IMG/VR virus record: IMGVR_UViG_3300024999_000067
Span: 22,589 to 86,588 of that record
Direction: 5' to 3' (one strand)
From: a virus
DNA: 64,000 nt
Shown here: positions 30,362 through 39,008 of the stretch, in pieces
How positions within the stretch are numbered: position 1 is the stretch's first letter
How the letters are laid out: every line of letters begins with the position of its first letter
Translations under genes and position numbers: made by a program
The notes under the pieces: model-generated
Database searches by the model: none
The model's input: only the letters and a program-made list of their open reading frames with translations
What the model was told of the DNA's origin: nothing

Positions 30362-33049
30362 TCAAACTCCTAGGTATAGATTTTCATTGTTTATTGTAAG
30401 TTCTACAAAGTTTACAGATATGTATGGTGGTAGCCCTAAAACACGGTCTACTCTTAGTTGGTCGGCGAAACTAAGAGGTGTTCTGTAGACCGCCATGCCC
30501 CTATCCCCGATCCGTATCTTCGCTGTCGGCACCAGCGCAGCCAGATCGACACTGGCGTTGCCGGTGAACTCGGGGATGAGCTGAAAGTCTCTGCCGAGGG
30601 GGGCCTGAAAGTTGCCGACTGGGAAGGCTGTACCATCGAATGCGCCGTCTATGCCGAGGGGTCCGGGAACAACAACAGGAGTGCTCTCGGCTTTGGCAAA
30701 ATCAAAAATTGTCCCATTGAATACGCCCACTCCATCAGTTTTACTGCCGATAAAAATAGTCTCTCCCCAGCCGATTGCGGCGGTAACTGTCTCGTCGGTA
30801 TCAGTTGCGCCGTTCAGGATCATTGTTGTCCCTGTGGGTGTGTGATCAATCACTAGAGTGTTGATCTCGTTCAGCGCCACTGAGCCTGATGAAGTCAATA
30901 TCGCGGACCCGCCGCCCGAATAAACAATTTTGTTCAGAGCCGAGATATAAATACCATTTGTTCCATCAGACAACAGCCATTGCTCTGTGTCGGCCAGGTT
31001 GGGGATAAACTTTATACTGATTTCGTCGCGTCCGCTCAGTCCAGTGTCCGTCAGGGTGTCAGCAATATTTGTCTCCCCAGGAATTGATACAACGCCATCA
31101 ATTGTGTGATAATTACTCGCCGCCCCGGTCCACACAACATCTCCGTCAGATACAGGGGCAGAATTATCAGGGAATGTGACGGCATCAGCAGAAGTTGTCC
31201 CGCCAGTCGTGCAGGTAAACCATCTCTTAATGCTGTCTGAGCATACAGCAGAGATCTTATCTCCGATGGAGTATGCAGTTGATCTCCTGGATGGTAAGTG
31301 TGTGTCAAATATTTTATTGCCATCAACAGTGGTGTATGGCTGCAATGTTACGGACTGGTTCGGAGATAGTATGGCTATTCCTGCGGCAATGGCCAGGTGG
31401 CCGGCTGAATTAGAATGGAGACCATCTGAGGAGTCGTAGGCAGCTAATATATTAATGGTTCCAGGATCACGGAGGATCTCATACAAATCAATCTTGTCAC
31501 GGTCTAGCGTCCTCACCCATGCGCTGTATGCCTCTGCCCTTGACTGTTTGTCTGCGGTCCAGCCAGAATAATTTCCAAACGGTGGAATTGTACAGATAAT
31601 CGGATGGATAGATGCTGCATCAGCCTTAGCAAGCATTGAGTTGAGCGATGCTTGCATGTCTGCCAAGGTCCGTGCAGTATTAATCACATCATTAACACCA
31701 CCCATTATCAGCACTGCAATCGGAGCACCAGCAACAACGTCAGTGGCAAACCGAGTATCAAGATCAGCCAAAGTCTGCCCGGAGATACCAGATTTAACCA
31801 TCCCTGTTATCCCGATGATTTGACCGAGATGCGTGATATATGTTCCGGTGGCTGTGTAGGAATCTCCAATAGCTACAGACTTGTTGAGTTTGTTGTACTG
31901 GACAGTGTCATGCAGCACAGATTTAGTGGCACTGGTGGTTTTGATATACTCGAATGGCATCAACCGTGGCCGGCCTGTAATAATCTCAGCTTGATATCCA
32001 GTAACTGTAAACGCCTTATTGGAATTTGTTGGGTATGCAATAACCCCAAAATTTCTGTTTGCTGCGCCAGCAGTAGTGGTGCGGACCGCAGAACATTTGT
32101 ACGTTCCATCTGGTTGCAACTCAGGGATATTTGCAACTGTGGTTATGTTAGCATCTATACTGAGCATCAGGTCGCTATTAACGTCAGTTGTGGAGACCCC
32201 AATACGTGGGACCGAATCGTCTGCCATCTTGACAAAACAGGAAAATCTGTACACATATCCAGTCACGGTGGTTAATTGCTTAAACGCTGACCGGAATGTA
32301 GCTGATTCGGGGAAAAGTAGAGCATTAACAAAACCGGCAAGCGAGGTGACAGTTACATTTGCGGTCGTGGAGTTGAGATCGGCTTTGCCGTTTGTAAACT
32401 CTGACTCTAATAGCAGATTCTTCGCAATCCTACTGCCTTTAATAGCTGGAGATAGTCCACCAGAGGAATACACAGCCGACATATCAGCATCAGTGCCACT
32501 GTAATCTGCTACAGCCGTTGTAGGTGCGTCAATGGTCAACGCCCCGGTTGTTACAGCGCCTGTGGAGCTTATCCGGTAAAGCACACCACCCGGGAGGGAG
32601 AATCCGTTCTCATTGACATAGTTCGTCCCGCTCCCGTCCAGCCTTTCGGTAATTGTCGTACCCACCAGCCCTGTCAGGTGATGACCATTACCCGAGGCGT
32701 CAAGCTCCGTAGCCTGGCCGACATTAATCCCCTTCCAACTCGCCCACCTCACACCATCCCGGAACACATCAATATCCCAACAATCCGGCCCAGGGAATGT
32801 CAGCGTACCATTCACGGTACATGTCGGAGCGTCGCCGGAGGCTGTGATGGTGTCGGTGACCAACAGGCCGGGGCAGGGTGAGCTGCCCGCGCCGAGGAAG
32901 CCGCTGGACTTTACTTGCTGGGTGGTGTGGTTGGCATGAGGATATCTGGCGACGAGCTTGCCGTCTGTTACAGTAGTCTTGTAATAAGCAAGCAGGGTAT
33001 CCCGATTAGGAAGTGATCTTCTATTATTAAGTAAACCAAAGTTTAGCAT
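30362..33049 (-). CDS. Tail protein with SGNH/GDSL hydrolase and LamG-like domains
   Basis: The 895-residue protein has a tail-associated N-terminus (MLNFGLLNNRRSLPNRDTLL), a beta-rich domain with a LamG-like DASGNGHHLTGL (residues 115-330), and an SGNH hydrolase from about residue 385: VAIGDSYTATG (Ser), SGISGQTLADL (Gly), IMGGVNDV (Asn), DGLHSNSAGH (Asp-His). A C-terminal LamG-like domain follows (about 650-810). SGNH enzymes on phage tails remove acetyl groups from surface polysaccharides. G+C content of this gene is well above its neighbours, except at the two ends. Confidence 0.85.
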   Translation of the reverse strand: MLNFGLLNNRRSLPNRDTLLAYYKTTVTDGKLVARYPHANHTTQQVKSSGFLGAGSSPCPGLLVTDTITASGDAPTCTVNGTLTFPGPDCWDIDVFRDGVRWASWKGINVGQATELDASGNGHHLTGLVGTTITERLDGSGTNYVNENGFSLPGGVLYRISSTGAVTTGALTIDAPTTAVADYSGTDADMSAVYSSGGLSPAIKGSRIAKNLLLESEFTNGKADLNSTTANVTVTSLAGFVNALLFPESATFRSAFKQLTTVTGYVYRFSCFVKMADDSVPRIGVSTTDVNSDLMLSIDANITTVANIPELQPDGTYKCSAVRTTTAGAANRNFGVIAYPTNSNKAFTVTGYQAEIITGRPRLMPFEYIKTTSATKSVLHDTVQYNKLNKSVAIGDSYTATGTYITHLGQIIGITGMVKSGISGQTLADLDTRFATDVVAGAPIAVLIMGGVNDVINTARTLADMQASLNSMLAKADAASIHPIICTIPPFGNYSGWTADKQSRAEAYSAWVRTLDRDKIDLYEILRDPGTINILAAYDSSDGLHSNSAGHLAIAAGIAILSPNQSVTLQPYTTVDGNKIFDTHLPSRRSTAYSIGDKISAVCSDSIKRWFTCTTGGTTSADAVTFPDNSAPVSDGDVVWTGAASNYHTIDGVVSIPGETNIADTLTDTGLSGRDEISIKFIPNLADTEQWLLSDGTNGIYISALNKIVYSGGGSAILTSSGSVALNEINTLVIDHTPTGTTMILNGATDTDETVTAAIGWGETIFIGSKTDGVGVFNGTIFDFAKAESTPVVVPGPLGIDGAFDGTAFPVGNFQAPLGRDFQLIPEFTGNASVDLAALVPTAKIRIGDRGMAVYRTPLSFADQLRVDRVLGLPPYISVNFVELTINNENLYLGV

Positions 33050-33053
33050 AATA

Positions 33054-33311
33054 TTACCCGAAATGGAAAGTTCCAGTAGTAATAGTTACTGACTTAGCCC
33101 CTATAATAGAAAAAGTATTTCCTTCAATGGCATCTATGCTACTGGTTGTATCATCATCCCATGTAATGGTAAATCCACCATCAACTACACAATAAACAAG
33201 GTTAGTTATTTGGGCACCATCTGCAATAGTTAAATTTACTTTCCCCTTAACTAATGGCATGGCCTGTATCAGACCGTTACCATCACTCTTAGCTAACACC
33301 GAATCTCTCAT
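33054..33311 (-). CDS. 85-residue beta-rich tail-region protein
   Basis: The start at ATG 33311 follows ATGGAGGAAATT; an upstream in-frame ATG at 33323 is part of that site. The product (MRDSVLAKSDGNGLIQAMPL, then VTITTGTFHFG) is all beta and ends five bases before the hydrolase gene. It may be a tail-tip adaptor. No family is recognised. Confidence 0.55.
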   Translation of the reverse strand: MRDSVLAKSDGNGLIQAMPLVKGKVNLTIADGAQITNLVYCVVDGGFTITWDDDTTSSIDAIEGNTFSIIGAKSVTITTGTFHFG

Positions 33312-33344
33312 AATTTCCTCCATAAATTGGATAAGAATATCATT

Positions 33345-33379
33345 ACTTGGATCATACTACAAAAATTTGTACTATACAA
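33345..33379 (-). promoter_or_regulatory. Candidate leftward promoter before the tail-tip genes
   Basis: Reading leftward, TTGTAT (33379-33374) and TATGAT (33356-33351) are separated by exactly 17 bases. The -10 box matches the one of the stronger promoter at 57.6 kb. The 48-base gap and an ACAAA/TTTGT repeat support a regulatory role. The -35 box is weak. Confidence 0.4.
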
Positions 33380-33602
33380 GAAAAGTTTTTCTTGACTTTT
33401 CAATACCTGCGTATCCTTGGATAACTCGGTCAAATACTACTACCCGATCACCAACTTTATATGGAGTAGTGGATTCTACCTGCATTTTACCGGTATCAGT
33501 AGAAATAATGTACCGAAGATATTCAGGGTTCCCAACTATAGTTCCAATTATTTTAACCGTCTTTTTCTTACTGTTCAGGATACTGTCTAAAATTTCTTTC
33601 AT
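33372..33602 (-). CDS. 76-residue protein, possible small beta barrel
   Basis: The product has strands KTVKIIGTIVG, LRYIISTDTGKMQVE and KVGDRVVVFDRVIQG, like an OB or SH3 barrel as found in baseplate and hub proteins that close around the tail tip. It overlaps the next gene by 4 bases. The function is inferred from position only. Confidence 0.5.
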   Translation of the reverse strand: MKEILDSILNSKKKTVKIIGTIVGNPEYLRYIISTDTGKMQVESTTPYKVGDRVVVFDRVIQGYAGIEKSRKTFLV

Positions 33603-33940
33603 TCTGCCACCTTTTCTATTTCAATTGAAGAACGTGCTGAGAAAACACCCCCTTTCTTCTTCTGAATTGTAATGGAAAATTTCAATAACTTACCACGGTA
33701 AATACCATATTCTTTATCAATTGCTTCTACTAAAGAGGAAGGTTTCAAATAAGGGGTCAAGGAGCAATTGGCACTGACGATTTCTTTATCCTGTTCCTCT
33801 CTATCGATGACAGCCCTTGCAGCAGATGCCGCAACTAAATCCGTTAAAATAAGGCTATTAGAAATAGTATCCCCTACGATGCATTGATCAGAAAGTTCCA
33901 CGCAACATTCCGGCTTTCTCGTAACACATAAATTTATCAT
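33599..33940 (-). CDS. 113-residue tail-region protein of unknown function
   Basis: The product begins MINLCVTRKPECCVELSDQC with four Cys and ends with a basic strand LLKFSITIQKKKGG. It lies in a run of overlapping tail-tip genes (4-base overlaps on both sides). No family is recognised. Confidence 0.5.
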   Translation of the reverse strand: MINLCVTRKPECCVELSDQCIVGDTISNSLILTDLVAASAARAVIDREEQDKEIVSANCSLTPYLKPSSLVEAIDKEYGIYRGKLLKFSITIQKKKGGVFSARSSIEIEKVAE

Positions 33941-34470
33941 GATTTCTCCAAGTAAATGGCGATATATACTTCATAGGTATCAAATGAGAGAACTTGTGGT
34001 GTTAACCGATAAGAATTGAAAGAAACTGGATAAGTTACTTTACAGTAACATGGAATAGTACCAGTTCTAATATCTACTTTCATCTGTTCTTGATCTACGT
34101 AAAGTGGGCCACCTACGTTACCATACCATACTGGGGGTAAAGAATCACTAGGAACGTAGGATATACTTGGTTTATTATCAACAGAATTGATTTCAGTGAA
34201 CACTAAATCGTTTTCTCTGGTTCTGGTAACTGAACCGAGAGCAGTAATATCACCAGCAGTAGCCAATATTTTAGAGATGTAAATACCATCAGGACATTTA
34301 GTTAAGAAATGGTATGGATCCCCTGGAGCAAAACTGGTTTTCTCTACCACTTTACCATCAGAATCGGTAACAGTATCAAGTATTTCATCATGTTCAACGG
34401 TACAAGAACTGGAATCTTGGGTTACCCCTTCCCCATAATGCAAAACTATTGTTGCATGTACTTTACTCAT
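33937..34470 (-). CDS. 177-residue beta-rich tail-region protein
   Basis: The protein is mainly beta (MSKVHATIVLHYGEG; VKVDIRTGTIPCYCKVTY-type strands at the end). It shares 8 bases with the hub-protein gene. The similar N-terminal lipid-free, strand-rich layout of the three SVTY proteins further right suggests a tail-tip part. No family is recognised. Confidence 0.5.
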   Translation of the reverse strand: MSKVHATIVLHYGEGVTQDSSSCTVEHDEILDTVTDSDGKVVEKTSFAPGDPYHFLTKCPDGIYISKILATAGDITALGSVTRTRENDLVFTEINSVDNKPSISYVPSDSLPPVWYGNVGGPLYVDQEQMKVDIRTGTIPCYCKVTYPVSFNSYRLTPQVLSFDTYEVYIAIYLEKS

Positions 34471-36784
34471 GTACTGGCCTCAGTATGCATTGGACGTCTT
34501 TAATATTGGGGGAAGTTACCAACCATTTATGGTATTTAGTAGTATAAGTAATCTTCAGCAAAGATTCACCAGGAATTTCAGAGGTTAATGTACCATCTTC
34601 AGCAAAAGTAATTCCTCCTAAAGAGTCCATAACCCATTCAATAGTATTTCTTACATATATCGGTTTAGAGACATGCCCAGAACCATTGACAAATTCAATC
34701 AATTCATATGGTACCTCTGAATCGATTGAATGCATGTTTTCTGTAACCACTCCAAGGTACTCAATAAGCACAGAAGTGCCACCAGAAGTATCAAGATAAA
34801 CTTCTTCACTATCCCATGGAGTATGGAATCCTTTCACATATTTTGCAATACTGGATACTACTTCTTCTTCCAAATTATAGGTACTATTGGCAGTTAATTG
34901 ATCCGATACATAAACAGTGTTTACCCCTGATCTTTCTTCTGAAGTAGTGGAAACATTCTCGTAACGGATATCTTGTTTCAGATCAATATCAACTGTTTCT
35001 GTTTGGTAACTGGGAACCTTCTTTGGGTACACATGCATGATCTCCAATCCACCTGCTGGGGTAGACTGCATTATGGCCCCCAAAGGTTCCAGTATTTTTC
35101 TGATCACTGCCAGTGGTTTCTCATTATTAGCAAACAGATAACCAGCAGGTATAAGTTCATCTACCAATTGACCACTCTCATACACATTCCAACTTACAGG
35201 AATACTATGAATGGCTGCAAGTTCTACTACTGTGGTAGATGCCAAATTAGCAGGAAATTCTTTCTGCAATGTTGGGGAATATTTACTATCCAGAAGCACA
35301 GATTGACTTCTGCAAGTTAAAGTGTATATGGTAGAATTAACAGTAGTAGTCCTGGTTTTCTCCCATAACAATAAATGGAATTCTTTTGTATCGGAACCAA
35401 CTGTTATGGTAATTACAACATTGGCTTTCTTAATGCATAATGGAAAGTAATCTGGTTTATGTAAAGTGAATGTTCCCTCGATGTAATGTTGTTCAATATC
35501 ACAGTTTACGTTTACATTTTCGGATGGTACTTGTACTCCCGAAATAGTAACTTTATAATCTATTGTATTGTTCAACAAAATATTGGAAGTTATGTTCCAA
35601 TTCTGCCGTAAACCAGAAACTATAGAATTAAGCAATTCCAAATTATAGTTCTGGGACAGTTTTAATGGTGCCCCAACTGTATGTTCTGTAATAGAATAGG
35701 AATGATCGGAACTGGCAACAATATTTCCAATTAAAGTAAATGCCTGTTGTAATTGAACAATGGTTCTTATTTCTTTTCCGTAAACCTGTTCCAATATTTT
35801 TATAATATTCCTACTGGAACTATAATATTGTTCCAAGAATTTTGTAATGGATTTGGCATCCCCGTAATGTTGGGTGAGGGTAATTAGAAGTTGTAGACCA
35901 TACTGTTGTTGGCATAAGTTAAAACAAGTTAGAGTTAAAATGTATGGTTGTTCTATAAAACAAAGAAGATTCTCCCGCAAATCGTAAGATTGGGAAATTG
36001 AACAAATTAAATCTTCTTCAAAATTATACAGTTGATCTAAGTTAATATGTATTGTCGGATCAAGAATAGTCGGGGCCGCATCCTTGTACGGATGATCAGC
36101 CGCCAGGTTGCCCTGTAATCCAAAGTTCCAGGCGTAAAATCCCTCGACACGCTGGCGATTATCGTCGGTAGGAATCCCGGCTAAAAGCAAAAATGCGGCA
36201 ATATAACCATCTAAAAAATAAACATTTGAACCATTCGTCCGGCCCAAATAAATTCCGGTAGCCGTTGTGACAATATTGGAGGTAGTGGAATAAAGTTGAA
36301 CGCCGTCCAAACGGTTTTTCCAACTTCCAGCCGCCGATTCGACTGAATAAATACGGGGGTCTCCAAGGGACGGCGTTGGGTTTACCGTTGTTTTTCTCGC
36401 CGATGATGCAAAATTGTCGTAAATTGATCCATTTGTACCTGGATACATCGTGACCAGGCTGGCAGTGCTATATCCCCACAGGCCGCTATTATAGACATCC
36501 GGTTGAGGATCGGTGGCCTTGACCACCACAAACCCGGTAACGGCGGTTTGTGCAGGCACGCCGGAAATCAACAGGAAATCATTAACGGCATCAAACTGGA
36601 TGACGTTCTTCCCGTTCAATCCGCCGCTGACCAATGCCGGTTGGTTTGCGGCAGTAGCCTGCACTGCATTTCGGCCGTTACCAGACTTATCGGCCCAGAT
36701 ACTGACACCGGTCTCGACAGTGACTGCACAGGTGTCATCCAGTTCGACAAGCGGGGCAAGCTGCGCTGGAGTCCAGAGGGCCAT
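34463..36784 (-). CDS. Tail hub-like protein with LamG domain and 14-residue repeats
   Basis: The 773-residue protein has three parts. Residues 1-230 are a LamG/concanavalin-like domain (SIWADKSGNGRNAVQATA, FQLDGYIAAFLLL-type end), encoded by G+C-rich DNA. Residues 245-405 are short repeats with Q-x-Y/F/W about every 14 residues. Residues 420-773 resemble a tail hub/baseplate domain (FTLHKPDYFPLCIKKANVVI, PLAVIRKILEPLGAIMQST, LEIMHVYPKKVP). The LamG part lies at the N-terminus, ahead of the structural hub, which is unusual and suggests a recent fusion. It may combine glycan binding with tail assembly. Confidence 0.65.
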   Translation of the reverse strand: MALWTPAQLAPLVELDDTCAVTVETGVSIWADKSGNGRNAVQATAANQPALVSGGLNGKNVIQFDAVNDFLLISGVPAQTAVTGFVVVKATDPQPDVYNSGLWGYSTASLVTMYPGTNGSIYDNFASSARKTTVNPTPSLGDPRIYSVESAAGSWKNRLDGVQLYSTTSNIVTTATGIYLGRTNGSNVYFLDGYIAAFLLLAGIPTDDNRQRVEGFYAWNFGLQGNLAADHPYKDAAPTILDPTIHINLDQLYNFEEDLICSISQSYDLRENLLCFIEQPYILTLTCFNLCQQQYGLQLLITLTQHYGDAKSITKFLEQYYSSSRNIIKILEQVYGKEIRTIVQLQQAFTLIGNIVASSDHSYSITEHTVGAPLKLSQNYNLELLNSIVSGLRQNWNITSNILLNNTIDYKVTISGVQVPSENVNVNCDIEQHYIEGTFTLHKPDYFPLCIKKANVVITITVGSDTKEFHLLLWEKTRTTTVNSTIYTLTCRSQSVLLDSKYSPTLQKEFPANLASTTVVELAAIHSIPVSWNVYESGQLVDELIPAGYLFANNEKPLAVIRKILEPLGAIMQSTPAGGLEIMHVYPKKVPSYQTETVDIDLKQDIRYENVSTTSEERSGVNTVYVSDQLTANSTYNLEEEVVSSIAKYVKGFHTPWDSEEVYLDTSGGTSVLIEYLGVVTENMHSIDSEVPYELIEFVNGSGHVSKPIYVRNTIEWVMDSLGGITFAEDGTLTSEIPGESLLKITYTTKYHKWLVTSPNIKDVQCILRPVHE
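35570..36042 (-). repeat. About eleven degenerate 14-residue repeats (Q-x-Y) in the hub-like protein
   Basis: Successive units read LDQLYNFEEDLICS, ISQSYDLRENLLCF, IEQPYILTLTCFN, LCQQQYGLQLLIT, LTQHYGDAKSITKF, LEQYYSSSRNIIKI, LEQVYGKEIRTIVQ, LQQAFTLIGNIVAS, and further weaker units to LRQNWNITSNILL. Each has hydrophobic-x-Gln-x-aromatic at its start. The spacing is mostly 13-15 residues. The DNA repeats are too diverged to recombine. The units probably form a beta solenoid or regular linker between the LamG and hub parts. Confidence 0.7.
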
Positions 36785-37170
36785 TATTTAACGCCCCCGG
36801 TGATCTCGAGAGCACTCTTGGCGCTGTATTCGGTGTGCCGACAGTCAGTATTCATGCAAACTATCGCCGTCCGCAGTCCCTCGCCGACATTGGTAGCCGG
36901 GGAGATGTTAACCAGCTCGATGGTTGCCGGGGCCCCGCAGGCCGCACAGACGGTGGTCGGTCTCGTCGCCCGGCGCAGACTCCGCTCTTTGCGTTTTTCC
37001 CTGGGCAGGACAGCCATGGCCGTCTTTTTGGCATCGATTGCTCTTGCTGCAATATGCTCATGCAAACGCTGCCGAATGATCCTTGGATCGGTAACGCCAG
37101 CAGCCTCGCACTGGGTGAGCAGTTGCTGCATGTTACGCAAATCAGATAGCCCATACGCCTGGAAATTCAT
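36784..37170 (-). CDS. Zinc-binding protein encoded in a G+C-rich patch
   Basis: The start at ATG 37170 (TGATG overlap with the preceding stop) has GGAGG five bases upstream. The 128-residue product is helical and basic at first (RIIRQRLHEHIAARAIDAKK, REKRKERSLRRATR). It then has CAACGAPATIELVN and CMNTDCRHTEYSAK, a four-Cys zinc site. The codons are G+C-rich, unlike the genes beyond it, and match the adjoining LamG domain, so both probably arrived together. It may be a fibre assembly factor. Confidence 0.6.
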   Translation of the reverse strand: MNFQAYGLSDLRNMQQLLTQCEAAGVTDPRIIRQRLHEHIAARAIDAKKTAMAVLPREKRKERSLRRATRPTTVCAACGAPATIELVNISPATNVGEGLRTAIVCMNTDCRHTEYSAKSALEITGGVK

Positions 37171-39008
37171 CAGCACCTCCACTCATAGACATAACTGTAG
37201 ACCACAGATCTGAAATGGGCCTTGGCATACCACCAGTAGGAATCTGGTTCGAGTAATCCGTAATAGGCAAAGACGTCCATATCACAACTAGACACCCAGG
37301 CGGGATCATAATTAGGAAAAGATGTGCCGGTATTTGCACATGGAGAGTAGCCACTGCCGTGAAAACAGACCTCACAGCGGTTATTTTGAGCACAATAGGT
37401 AGATATTTCGGCCAAGTGGTCATTGTATTTTCCCATACAAGCAGTGTGGGCTGCTTCCTCAGAGGCATAGGCTTGACCCGCTTCAAACGACGGATAAATA
37501 CTTTGTTGAATTTTGAAATTATTCTTAATTACTTCAAACTCATCACCACTGATATGGTCGCTACTACAATCACCAAACACTCCACAACTCGCGACACTGC
37601 CGTCGCCCTGGAAGGTTAATACCCATGAACCATTGGTCGATCGCACCCCGCCATTCGCAATACTGCAGCCGTCCGTAACCTCAATCGGGCACCAGCCGCA
37701 GGCGTCTCCGACATAGACTCTGATCCAGGGTACGTCAGTCTCGGCCTCGCGCAGAGAATAATTGTCGAATGTCATGCCGACACCGCGGATCTGCCAGCGG
37801 TACGGGGCGCGGCCGCCGGTGACGAACACTAATCCCGATGAATAATCAGCCAGAACTTCTACCGAACTCTCGTAGTCCCAGACAATCGGCGTGGCATCCT
37901 CGCAGCAGTTCTGCGGTCTGACGATCTGTTCTGTATAAATGGCACCACATCCTTCAGGGGTAATGGGTCCTAATGCTATAAATTCTATTGGTCCAGGCCA
38001 TTCTCTGGTCAACTTATCAATAACTTCTTGTGGCAAAACATTACCCCCTGGATTTGGGGATTTCCAAGTTCTACATGGATTTGGTGTTCCCTCTACACAG
38101 CATTTCTCCGCATAGAAAGATGGTTCAGCTATGGGCATGGGTCCAAATGGACCAGAACCATATTCAATACATCCGTACTCAACAGGTTCTATAGGTTCTG
38201 TTTCAGGTTCTGGTTCTTCCTCTTCTTCTGTATTACCATCAGACCAACCACATATCTTAGCCAACATTTCTTTATCTGCTGCTATATCTTCTGTTGGTGC
38301 AGTAACACTTCCTTCATAAAACTGGTAATGGTAAAAAACCAAAATATTTGCATTTTGTGGTTCCCCAAATTCTGATCCTATATATTTAGGTATTCCTGGA
38401 ACTTCTATTTCTAATACATCGTAAACGGTAACAAATTCTGCTCGTAAAACACCAGTTACAGGTCTATCCCAAAATAGAGTATTACCATAAATTTCTTTTA
38501 TGACAGGAGGGGGGATTAAACCAGAAGTATCAAAAACAGAACCTACCCATGAAGCAACTAATCCAGACTTTATTGGAAAATCTAATTTAAGAGAAGACAA
38601 TCCTTCTATGGAAATAATAACAATTTTCTCTTTAGTTAAAGTAACTGTACTTTTTACTTTACCAACATCTAAATGCAAAGTGTATGGTTCATCAGGATGG
38701 CTTCGGTAAATGTTTACCAAGGCAGTGTATGTTCCACTTTTTAACCTTTTGCATTCTTCCAAATCTAATTCAGCTTTGGCTACTTCCAATAATTTTTCTT
38801 CAGTGGGTGGTTCTTCCGGTACTGCATCTGTCTGTTCTTTATCACCGTAACATGGATTCAGATCATATAATTTATCTATTACTTCCGCCACTTCCCCCGC
38901 AGTTACCAGGTCTTCTTCAATATCCTGCTCAATTCGTAACCAATATTCTTCTGCTGGAATTTCAGAAGCACTAGAAGAATATGTTACCGATGTAATTTGG
39001 GTGTTCAT
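37170..39008 (-). CDS. Large tail-tip protein of the SVTY group with a G+C-rich Ig/PKD-like insert
   Basis: The start is ATG 39008 in an ATGA overlap; longer frames begin inside the neighbour. The 612-residue protein starts MNTQITSVTYSSS, like the next two genes. It has an acidic linker EEEEEPEPETEPIEPVE near residue 265, many Cys, and at about 355-480 a domain with SGLVFVTGGRAPYRWQIRG and DACGWCPIEVTDGC, which resembles bacterial Ig/PKD-type surface repeats. That domain coincides with a G+C-rich DNA patch (37.57-37.94 kb). The Cys-rich C-terminus (CAQNNRCEVCFHGSGYSPC) may be disulphide-bonded. It is a probable receptor-contact protein. Confidence 0.6.
   Translation of the reverse strand: MNTQITSVTYSSSASEIPAEEYWLRIEQDIEEDLVTAGEVAEVIDKLYDLNPCYGDKEQTDAVPEEPPTEEKLLEVAKAELDLEECKRLKSGTYTALVNIYRSHPDEPYTLHLDVGKVKSTVTLTKEKIVIISIEGLSSLKLDFPIKSGLVASWVGSVFDTSGLIPPPVIKEIYGNTLFWDRPVTGVLRAEFVTVYDVLEIEVPGIPKYIGSEFGEPQNANILVFYHYQFYEGSVTAPTEDIAADKEMLAKICGWSDGNTEEEEEPEPETEPIEPVEYGCIEYGSGPFGPMPIAEPSFYAEKCCVEGTPNPCRTWKSPNPGGNVLPQEVIDKLTREWPGPIEFIALGPITPEGCGAIYTEQIVRPQNCCEDATPIVWDYESSVEVLADYSSGLVFVTGGRAPYRWQIRGVGMTFDNYSLREAETDVPWIRVYVGDACGWCPIEVTDGCSIANGGVRSTNGSWVLTFQGDGSVASCGVFGDCSSDHISGDEFEVIKNNFKIQQSIYPSFEAGQAYASEEAAHTACMGKYNDHLAEISTYCAQNNRCEVCFHGSGYSPCANTGTSFPNYDPAWVSSCDMDVFAYYGLLEPDSYWWYAKAHFRSVVYSYVYEWRC

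Noticed and set aside
30458-32504. Several plus-strand frames of 77-207 codons opposite the SGNH gene
   Set aside because: They mirror the G+C-rich codon pattern of the real gene, lack ribosome binding sites and have no domain signs.
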